A stretch of DNA of 15,096 bases from Opitutia bacterium. Lineage in GTDB: Bacteria > Verrucomicrobiota > Verrucomicrobiia > Opitutales > Opitutaceae. Position 1 is the first letter of the stretch, and the number at the start of each line of letters is the position of its first letter. Positions 7,534-15,096 of the stretch are shown in pieces. The notes beneath the pieces were generated by a model. That model was not told the origin of the DNA and searched no databases. It saw only the letters and a program-made list of their open reading frames with translations. The translations under genes were made by a program, and so were the position numbers. The stretch covers positions 1 through 15,096 of the forward strand of contig PMKA01000384.1 in NCBI GenBank assembly GCA_003157575.1. The letters are read 5' to 3'.

Positions 7534-8580
7534 TCAGGCCATTCCTGCAAGCAGCGCGCGCGCGGTGTCGGCCCAGACCGGCAGCGCCCGCGATCCGGCC
7601 CCGGCCGCCAGCTGCCGCCAGCCAGCGTCATCGGTGAGTGCCATGCGGAGTGCGCCGGCCCAGGCATTCCGATCGTTCGCAGCTGCAACCACGCAACCGC
7701 CCGCATCCGCGATCTCCCTCAGGACGGGGATATCGCTGCACACACAAGGGCGCCCTTTCCACAACGATTCCAGCACGGGAAGCCCGCAGCCTTCTGCGAT
7801 GCTGGGAAACGCGCTGACCCGCGCCGCCGCAAAGAGGCTTTCAAGACGCTTGTCCGTCGGCGCATCGTGGAAATGCGCACGGGGCTGCGCCTTCATCATT
7901 GTCTTCAGGCGGGCGGCCACCGGACCTCCGAAATGCGGATTCACCCTTCCGACAACATGCAGATCGAACTCCATCCCCGCTGCCCAGAGCTCTTCGCATA
8001 CGTCGAACAGGAACGTCTGGTTCTTGCGCGGCTCAAGGATTCCAACGCACAAAACTTGGGGCGCGGGAGGTTCCGCCGGTGGCGCCGTCCGCGGCTGCCT
8101 GTCGAAATCCGCCCCCAGCATGATCGTCTCGACCGCCGCCCGCACCGTCCCGCCCTGCCAGCTCCAAAATCCCAGCAGATCGCGCCGGCTCGCGTCGGAA
8201 ATCGCCCAGACGCGGTCAAAGGAGGCGAGTATCTTCATGTATTCCGGATGCCGCGCCACGCTCTGCGGCCACGTGATCTGCGGGTGCCGCAGCGGAATCG
8301 CGTCGGCGAACACCGCAGCCAGCCGGCACGGCCGCGCCCGGATGAAATGCCAGAACCCCGGCCGCTCCTGCTCGCAAAAGAGTTCCGCGGTCAGCAGCCA
8401 GTCGTCCTTTGAAAACCGCGCCGCCTTCCTGGTTCCCGCGAGCAGCCATGCGCCCTGGCGCGGGTCCCAGCAAACCGGACTCGCGACCGAACCGAGCTCG
8501 TCGCGCAGCCGTGCGCTGACTCGCATCAATCCCGACTGGTGCCGGGCCGGGCCCGATTTCGTAACGTCAAAGTGGATCAT
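7534..8580 (-). CDS. GT4-type glycosyltransferase (second in ligA operon)
   Basis: A 348-residue GT-B fold glycosyltransferase with no signal peptide or clear membrane segment. The N-terminal half includes the acceptor side, with ISDASRRDLLGFW (about 127-139). The C-terminal donor half opens with VLCVGILEPRKNQ (about 176-188; R185-K186 sit where the nucleotide-sugar phosphates bind). It carries the EX7E motif EGCGLPVLE (E263 and E271), typical of GT4 retaining enzymes. GT4 members transfer a sugar from a nucleotide-sugar to lipid-linked or polysaccharide acceptors; the donor here cannot be read from sequence, though mannosyl-type enzymes have this layout. The ATG is 9 bases after the stop of the upstream glycosyltransferase, so the two are almost certainly co-transcribed. 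Confidence 0.9.
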   Translation of the reverse strand: MIHFDVTKSGPARHQSGLMRVSARLRDELGSVASPVCWDPRQGAWLLAGTRKAARFSKDDWLLTAELFCEQERPGFWHFIRARPCRLAAVFADAIPLRHPQITWPQSVARHPEYMKILASFDRVWAISDASRRDLLGFWSWQGGTVRAAVETIMLGADFDRQPRTAPPAEPPAPQVLCVGILEPRKNQTFLFDVCEELWAAGMEFDLHVVGRVNPHFGGPVAARLKTMMKAQPRAHFHDAPTDKRLESLFAAARVSAFPSIAEGCGLPVLESLWKGRPCVCSDIPVLREIADAGGCVVAAANDRNAWAGALRMALTDDAGWRQLAAGAGSRALPVWADTARALLAGMA

Positions 8581-8589
8581 GGCTCGGAT

Positions 8590-9840
8590 TTATCCAACAG
8601 CCGCCCGTTCAAAACACTCCTGCAGGCGCGCCGCGTTCCGCCGCGCGTCGTAATTCTCCGCTGCCCACCGCCGTGCGCCCGCGCGCAGGCGTTCCGCAAG
8701 CTCATCGTCCTCCGCGAGGCGTCTCAGCGCCCCGACCCATTCCCCCGGCCGCGCGACGTCGGCAACGAGCCCGGTCACCTCATTCTGGACCGCCTCCGTG
8801 GTCGCAGCCGCCGGCGAGGTCACAACAAGGACCCCCGCCGCCATCGCCTCGGGGATCACGTTGGGCAGCCCGTCCCGGTCGCCGGAGGGCGACACAATCC
8901 CCGTGTGCAGCAGCACATCGGCCCATCGCAGATGATCCCACACCTCGGCAGGCGGAACCTCGCCGGTGAAGGCCACCTGCGCGCGAAGGCCGAGCCTTTC
9001 CGCCTCGGCCTCGAGTCTTTCCCGCAATTCGCCCCGCCCCACGATCCGCACCGAGAATTCCAGCCTCGCAGCCCGCAGCGCAGCGTAGATTCCGAGCTGC
9101 TCCATCAGACCTTTTTTCGGCACAAGCCTCGCCACGCAGACAAGGCGCAGCGGACGGCGGGGGCTGCGCAACGCCTTGAATTCCGGAAAGGCCTCCAGAC
9201 CGCGGCGGACGACGACCAGCTTCGCCGGGTCCGCGCCGCGTTCCAGAAGCGTGCGTCGCCCCATCTCCGTCGAAGTGTGCACGAAGCGGGCCTCCGCCAC
9301 CTTCTCCATCAGCCACCAGTCGCCGCCGTGTTCGTAAAGATCATAGGCATGCGCCCCGGTGACATACGGGATTCCCAACACACGCCAGAAAAGCCAGGCC
9401 GCGGTGGCCGGCGCGCCGCTCCAGGCCGCATAGACGACATCCGGCGGATCGCGCCGAAAACGGTGGATGAAACACGTGGCGAATCCCGCCCCGAGCATGT
9501 TCTCCCAGAAGTTGAGCCTGGATGGCGCCCGCCGTCCCCAAACGCCGGCCATGAGTTCCCTCAACACCGCCGGACGCCGGGCCGATTCGTACGGAATCCA
9601 CCACAACAGCTCCACGAAGAACCACCAGCGCGGCAGTGTCTCGACCTTCATTCCCCTGAACCCGCCGCCGCCGCCCCAGAGCGAATAAAGCCTCAACCTC
9701 GCCCCGCGCGCCTGCATCGCTGCGACATCGCGCTGCAGGAACGCCTCGGACGTCTTCGGAAACGTGGTGAAAAGATACGCTACACTGGTCGGTTTCTCGG
9801 GCAATCCCGCGGAGCATGCAGGCGCCCGCGCCGCGCGCAA
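8590..9840 (-). CDS. GT4-type glycosyltransferase, WcaL-like (first in ligA operon)
   Basis: Up to 416 residues. The N-terminal VAYLFTTFPKTSEAFLQRDV (about 20-39) is typical of the colanic-acid/exopolysaccharide GT4 group that includes WcaL. YVTGAHAYDLYEHGG (159-173) is the acceptor-side motif, LVCVARLVPKKGL (233-245) the donor-side loop, and DGLPNVIPE (D323 to E331) a DX7E variant of the usual EX7E. The preceding GIVSPSGDRD completes the family signature. The role is probably sugar transfer in exopolysaccharide or O-antigen-like glycan synthesis. There is no ATG at the start: the open frame begins right after the ligA stop, with TTG at 9840 (12 bases past ligA) or TTG at 9804 as candidates. 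No proper SD serves either; GCAGGA abuts the first. The true N-terminus could therefore be 12 residues shorter. Confidence 0.9.
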   Translation of the reverse strand: MRAARAPACSAGLPEKPTSVAYLFTTFPKTSEAFLQRDVAAMQARGARLRLYSLWGGGGGFRGMKVETLPRWWFFVELLWWIPYESARRPAVLRELMAGVWGRRAPSRLNFWENMLGAGFATCFIHRFRRDPPDVVYAAWSGAPATAAWLFWRVLGIPYVTGAHAYDLYEHGGDWWLMEKVAEARFVHTSTEMGRRTLLERGADPAKLVVVRRGLEAFPEFKALRSPRRPLRLVCVARLVPKKGLMEQLGIYAALRAARLEFSVRIVGRGELRERLEAEAERLGLRAQVAFTGEVPPAEVWDHLRWADVLLHTGIVSPSGDRDGLPNVIPEAMAAGVLVVTSPAAATTEAVQNEVTGLVADVARPGEWVGALRRLAEDDELAERLRAGARRWAAENYDARRNAARLQECFERAAVG

Positions 9841-9852
9841 TCCTGCGGTGAA

Positions 9853-12225
<2,373 letters not shown>

Positions 12226-12573
12226 TCACTCGATGAGGTCCAACTGATCGCCCCCGACCGGCACGGCCGAAGGCATCCCGGCCGGCTTCACGTAAAGCGG
12301 AAAGTCTGCCGGCGACCCCGGGTCGCCGGGGGCATACATGCGATTCCACTCAGCAGGAGTCATCCCGGAGGTAAACAACTCAACCGCCTCCCGGCAAAAT
12401 CCCGTCAGCACCTCCCGTGCGGGCTGGCGTTCCACGAGCGCCTGCGCCTGTGCGAGCGACATGCGCACCTCGATCCGCGCATCCCGGAACACGTCGCAGG
12501 TGCATGAGAAAGTCACCGACTCCCCATGCACAGTCCCGAGAAACGTCTTCGTGCCGCGGCGATAATGGATCAT
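12226..12573 (-). CDS. Small hypothetical protein, 115 aa
   Basis: I do not recognise this protein. It begins MIHYRRGTKTFLGTVHGESV and contains FSCTCDVF (a CxC pair at about 25-27), an Arg/Glu/Ala-rich helical stretch (RMSLAQAQALVERQPAREVL), TSGMTPAEWNRMY, and a Gly/Pro-rich tail ending DQLDLIE. It has no signal peptide, membrane segment or nucleotide-binding motif. The frame stays open upstream to 13056, but that part runs through inverted-repeat DNA, so I start at ATG 12573. No SD precedes it. Codon use and amino-acid composition look like a real gene, with balanced charged and hydrophobic residues. It points the same way as ligA but is 309 bp away. Confidence 0.6.
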   Translation of the reverse strand: MIHYRRGTKTFLGTVHGESVTFSCTCDVFRDARIEVRMSLAQAQALVERQPAREVLTGFCREAVELFTSGMTPAEWNRMYAPGDPGSPADFPLYVKPAGMPSAVPVGGDQLDLIE

Positions 12574-12721
12574 TTTTCTGGTGGAACTGCCGCCGGATGC
12601 GGAGCCGCCGCCCCATGGGGCAGGCTGCGACTCATTCTGGAAGCAATCACCGGCAAGCGTGGAGGCGTGCGCCGCCGGAATCAAGACTTGGGGTCGATCC
12701 CGCCTGCGGGAGCAATCTGAG

Positions 12722-12952
12722 GGGGTCATGTGTGAATTCTCGACAAAACCGCACAAGGATGAACCGGGAGCGTTCCCCAGGGCGCAGAGTCCGGGGGATT
12801 GCGGCATGGCCTCGGCATCAAATCCGGGGTTTGCCCAGCGACCATTCAGGAGCATCCTGGGAAGCGGCGCCCAATAGGTGCGCCGGCTCCGTTTGCGAGC
12901 CGGCGTACGCGAAATCTCCGTACGATTCTGTCGAGAAATCACACATGACCCC
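12722..12952. repeat. 231-bp segment bounded by 24-bp inverted repeats
   Basis: Left arm 12722-12745 (GGGGTCATGTGTGAATTCTC...) and right arm 12929-12952 (TGTCGAGAAATCACACATGA...) are complementary at 23 of 24 bases. Similarity continues beyond the arms in both directions at lower level (GATT, CCC and GCGG blocks outside; scattered matches inside), so these look like two inverted copies of one longer repeat of about 45 bp or more. The 183-bp interior has no transposase. It could be a miniature element or two REP-like units in opposite orientation. No target-site duplication is obvious. Confidence 0.75.
12881..12905. repeat. Perfect 9-bp hairpin inside the inverted-repeat segment
   Basis: CGCCGGCTC (12881-12889) and GAGCCGGCG (12897-12905) pair perfectly around a 7-base loop, CGTTTGC. 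No T-run follows on either strand, so it is not a standard terminator, though it could end transcription or be a structural part of the surrounding repeat. Confidence 0.7.
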
Positions 12953-13072
12953 GTCGGATTACGCCCACAAGCGGCCCGCCGGAGCCGATCCGAAGGGGTC
13001 GGCCTTTGAGGTTTTTGGGTGACAGCGGGGATTGAAACGCTGGATTGAGAGGGCATGGCACGGAAGCTGCGG

Positions 13073-14419
13073 CTATTGCGCCGGATTAAGCTCGACGTTG
13101 AGGCTGCTCAAGGCGTCGCCCAGCGGCACTGCAAACGCGAGCCCCTGGAGTTCGGCTCCGGCGAATTTCCAACTGATGACCCCGAGTATCGTCCCCTTCC
13201 TATCAAGCACCGGCCCGCCACTGCTGCCAGGATTGGCGGCCGCGTCCGTCTGCAGGTATTTGTGTCCCGAGATCAGCCGGTTGCCACTGACCACACCTTT
13301 GGAGACCGATGCGTTGAGTTCCTTCATTCTTGGGTTCCCGACGACAAACACGTCCGAACCGATCGGCGGCTCACCTGGCGCGGCGGGCGCGAGCGCCTTG
13401 AAAGAGGAACCGGGCAATTTGATCAACGCCACGTCGGATTCGTCATTGATCCGGACGACTTCTGCATCCAGGACGATCCCGGAGTGGAGCCGGGCGGGAA
13501 CGGTCTTCAGACCCGAGACAACATGTGCAGCGGTAAGGGCATATCCGTCGGGTGAGATCAGAAAGGCGCTTCCGAGGACTTGTCCCGGCTCCAGCGTAAT
13601 GAACGAATCGAGAACCTGTCCGAAGCCGTCGGGCAGGGCCAGCGAAGGTACGGCGGTGCCCGGGGCGACTTTGATCACGGGCAGCTTGCCCACATTCCCG
13701 ACCGGTTCCGGGGAGTCGGGACTCATGAACGCGGCGAACTCCTTTTGCGCGAGCAGCTCTCGGAAGGCCTTCCGAAACATGCCGAGCTCCGGATTAACGC
13801 CGCCGTCTGAGGTCGACTGATCCTGGTACGACGTGGTGGTCTTGAGCGTGAATACGACCTTGTCAGCGCGGGTGTCGAATACCTGCCAAGTCACGGAAAT
13901 GGTACCTTTGCTCGTGAGCGTTGCCTTAATCCATCCGGGCTGGACGTGAAGATCCATCTGAAGGAAAGTAATGTCGGCGCCGAGCTGATAGCGGATCTTC
14001 TCCATCTGGTGCTCGCCAAACAGGGCATTCGAAGCGTCCGGAGTACTGTAGTGTGCCTTCCGCAACTCCTCCCGTCCCACCTGGACACATGCCTTGTCGG
14101 CGTCGCCGGGATTCGCCCGCAACGACCTGAAAGTGACGTGAAGCCACCCACCGGTGACTTTGCCGATCGGCGTTCCGGCCTCCATCGTCACGATTGCCCG
14201 CTCAAAGGAGACCGGCTTGGAACCGTTCTGTCCCATATCGATGGGGGTTGCTTCCGCGTAGAATGGCGGAGGGGGCGGCAAGACGGCCGGTTGATTGGGT
14301 CTGGCTGCGGCGCCGGCTGCCGTAGGGGGCGCAGCCAGGTTGTCACCAGGAGCCGTGGCGCAGCCTGCCAACGACAGGATCAGGGCAAGGGAGGAGATTG
14401 AAATCGCGCTTTTGAGCAT
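13073..14419 (-). CDS. Trypsin-like (S1C) serine protease lipoprotein with an uncharacterised N-terminal domain
   Basis: A 448-residue secreted protease. MLKSAISISSLALILSLAGC is a lipoprotein signal peptide with an LAGC lipobox, so the mature protein begins at Cys20 and is lipid-anchored. A Pro/Ala-rich linker (PPPPPF) is followed by a domain of about 190 residues (about 50-235) that I do not recognise. The C-terminal 210 residues are a DegP/HtrA-like chymotrypsin fold with a complete triad: H299 in TAAHVV, D329 in SDVALIKL and S400 in NPGSSGGP. There is no PDZ domain after it. I chose ATG 14419 because Lys at position 3 gives the usual signal-peptide charge; ATG 14437 would add six residues, and neither has an SD. 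It probably acts in the periplasm in protein quality control or signalling; the substrate is unknown. Confidence 0.9.
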   Translation of the reverse strand: MLKSAISISSLALILSLAGCATAPGDNLAAPPTAAGAAARPNQPAVLPPPPPFYAEATPIDMGQNGSKPVSFERAIVTMEAGTPIGKVTGGWLHVTFRSLRANPGDADKACVQVGREELRKAHYSTPDASNALFGEHQMEKIRYQLGADITFLQMDLHVQPGWIKATLTSKGTISVTWQVFDTRADKVVFTLKTTTSYQDQSTSDGGVNPELGMFRKAFRELLAQKEFAAFMSPDSPEPVGNVGKLPVIKVAPGTAVPSLALPDGFGQVLDSFITLEPGQVLGSAFLISPDGYALTAAHVVSGLKTVPARLHSGIVLDAEVVRINDESDVALIKLPGSSFKALAPAAPGEPPIGSDVFVVGNPRMKELNASVSKGVVSGNRLISGHKYLQTDAAANPGSSGGPVLDRKGTILGVISWKFAGAELQGLAFAVPLGDALSSLNVELNPAQ

Positions 14420-14977
14420 GGGAGGCGAGAGGATCATTGACCGACAACAGGGCGCGGCTGCGGCAACGGCGTCAGCGACCAATCCGAGGACGTGCCCAGG
14501 GTGGGGATTGCCGGTTAATTACCATCCGGACTCGTAAAACTCCAGCTTCGAAAATGGGAATGGCATGAGCCGATCCTAAGACGTCAGGTCTTGACTCTAC
14601 CAAGCTCCAGCAGCGCGCGCCCCTGGCCGGCGAAGCCGATTCCGCCGTACGCCCCCAAGTGGCCATTATGGTGCATATGTGTTACCAACTTTTTTCTGAT
14701 CGTAAGATCTGCTGAATTGGCGTCATAGGGTATTTCTACAACTGATCGTACTGCCATCGTAAAACGCGACCCAATTGCCGCACTCTGATCGTCCTCCTTC
14801 GCCAAGGCCACGGAGGACACGGTAGGGTTACGACAGGATTAATCCGGCAGAAGAGGGTAAGCGTCCGGCCGGGCACGAACGCTGTCGGCAAGAACTGCTC
14901 CTGAAACGGGATCGCTGACTGTCACGACATTGATAAACCTTGGCGAAACGGGGTCGGCTGTGTTTTCATCCGAATCG
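14420..14977. other. Divergent gap of about 560 bp, partly AT-richer
   Basis: This space separates the protease from the divergent aminotransferase and should hold promoters for both. The stretch at about 14660-14765 is visibly richer in A and T than the rest of the window. An octamer, CTGATCGT, occurs at 14696, 14742 and 14785. The only candidate gene is the 78-codon minus-strand frame listed below. I found no convincing sigma-70 pair on either strand. Confidence 0.5.
14584..14820 (-). CDS. Doubtful small ORF, 78 codons
   Basis: A GTG-started frame (GTG 14820) with no family I recognise. The encoded peptide begins MSSVALAKEDDQSAAIGSRF and ends ALLELGRVKT, with a His/Gly-rich part (HMHHNGHLGAYGGIGFAGQG). 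A stop lies just upstream of the GTG, so the frame is closed at both ends. It spans the AT-richer patch and all three CTGATCGT octamers, and could equally be chance or the tail of a decayed gene. I see no SD or signal peptide. Confidence 0.2.
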   Translation of the reverse strand: MSSVALAKEDDQSAAIGSRFTMAVRSVVEIPYDANSADLTIRKKLVTHMHHNGHLGAYGGIGFAGQGRALLELGRVKT

Positions 14978-15096
14978 ATGTCCTCTCCATCCGAGCAGTT
15001 TGCAAGCCGCATGCGACAACTCCGCCCTTCGACGATCCGCGAGATTCTCAAGGTCACGGCACAGCCTGAAATCATTTCCTTTGCCGGCGGCCTGCC
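14978..15096 (+). CDS. PLP-dependent class I/II aminotransferase, N-terminus (3' truncated by window)
   Basis: The first 39 residues only: MSSPSEQFASRMRQLRPSTI followed by REILKVTAQPEIISFAGGLP. The pattern of S-x-IREILK, then P-x-IISFAGGLP, is characteristic of the fold-type I aminotransferases related to 2-aminoadipate/LysN and MocR C-terminal enzymes, which use pyridoxal phosphate to move amino groups between amino acids and 2-oxo acids. The catalytic lysine is outside the window, so substrate cannot be assigned. ATG 14978 gives the usual short leader before the conserved block; no SD is visible. It is divergent from the protease gene. Confidence 0.88.
   Translation, partial: MSSPSEQFASRMRQLRPSTIREILKVTAQPEIISFAGGL

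Larger units (their letters stand above)
12574..13072. other. Gap of about 500 bp with an inverted-repeat-bounded segment
   Basis: No gene is supported here. It holds the 24-bp inverted repeats and the internal hairpin described separately, and a CCCGC-CT-GCGGG mini-palindrome at 12699-12710 just outside the left arm. Several open frames cross it on both strands but none has family-like composition. A promoter for the 115-aa gene should lie at its left edge; I could not find a good one. Confidence 0.6.

Noticed and set aside
12574..13056. A longer start for the 115-residue protein giving 276 residues
   Set aside because: The extension runs through the inverted-repeat segment and has Arg/Pro/Ser-rich composition typical of non-coding GC-rich DNA.
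14839..15075. A 78-residue minus-strand frame at the right edge
   Set aside because: It overlaps the conserved N-terminus of the aminotransferase on the opposite strand.

Overview
The window is a high-GC bacterial chromosome segment with no complete mobile element, tRNA, rRNA or CRISPR array. The strongest hint of origin is a compact aerotolerance-type (Bat) operon with fused subunits. Recognisable Shine-Dalgarno (SD) sequences are scarce, and short palindromic repeats occupy several gene gaps. This fits a Verrucomicrobiota (Opitutaceae-like) or related genome, but that is an inference: there is no rRNA or marker search behind it.

Region 1 (1-7310, plus strand) is one gene cluster: the 3' end of a MoxR AAA+ ATPase, a DUF58 protein, a BatA-like von Willebrand A (vWA) membrane protein, a BatB-like vWA protein whose C-terminus looks like a fused BatC-type module, and a BatD-like protein whose C-terminus carries a BatE-type TPR plus SH3-like module. 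The last three are packed with one 4-base stop/start overlap (ATGA) and one 1-base overlap (TGATG), which suggests translational coupling. In such systems MoxR and DUF58 act in the cytoplasm, the vWA proteins sit in the inner membrane with metal-binding (MIDAS) domains, and BatD/BatE reach into the periplasm. The likely role is assembly or maintenance of an envelope or stress-tolerance complex. A run of nine 7-8 bp repeats follows moxR.

Region 2 (7311-7533) is a gap between converging genes that holds a nested palindrome.

Region 3 (7534-11916, minus strand) reads ligA (NAD-dependent DNA ligase), then two GT4-type glycosyltransferases, with gaps of 12 and 9 bp. This is a probable operon joining a housekeeping gene to surface-glycan genes. 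A weak promoter sits so close to the ligA start that the message could be leaderless.

Region 4 (11917-14419) holds a small unrecognised protein (115 aa) and a lipoprotein trypsin-like protease with an uncharacterised N-terminal domain, both on the minus strand. The gaps around the small gene contain two near-identical 37-bp direct repeats, hairpins, and a 231-bp segment bounded by 24-bp inverted repeats.

Region 5 (14420-15096) is a mostly non-coding stretch with a locally AT-richer patch, then the start of a PLP-dependent class I/II aminotransferase running off the right edge.
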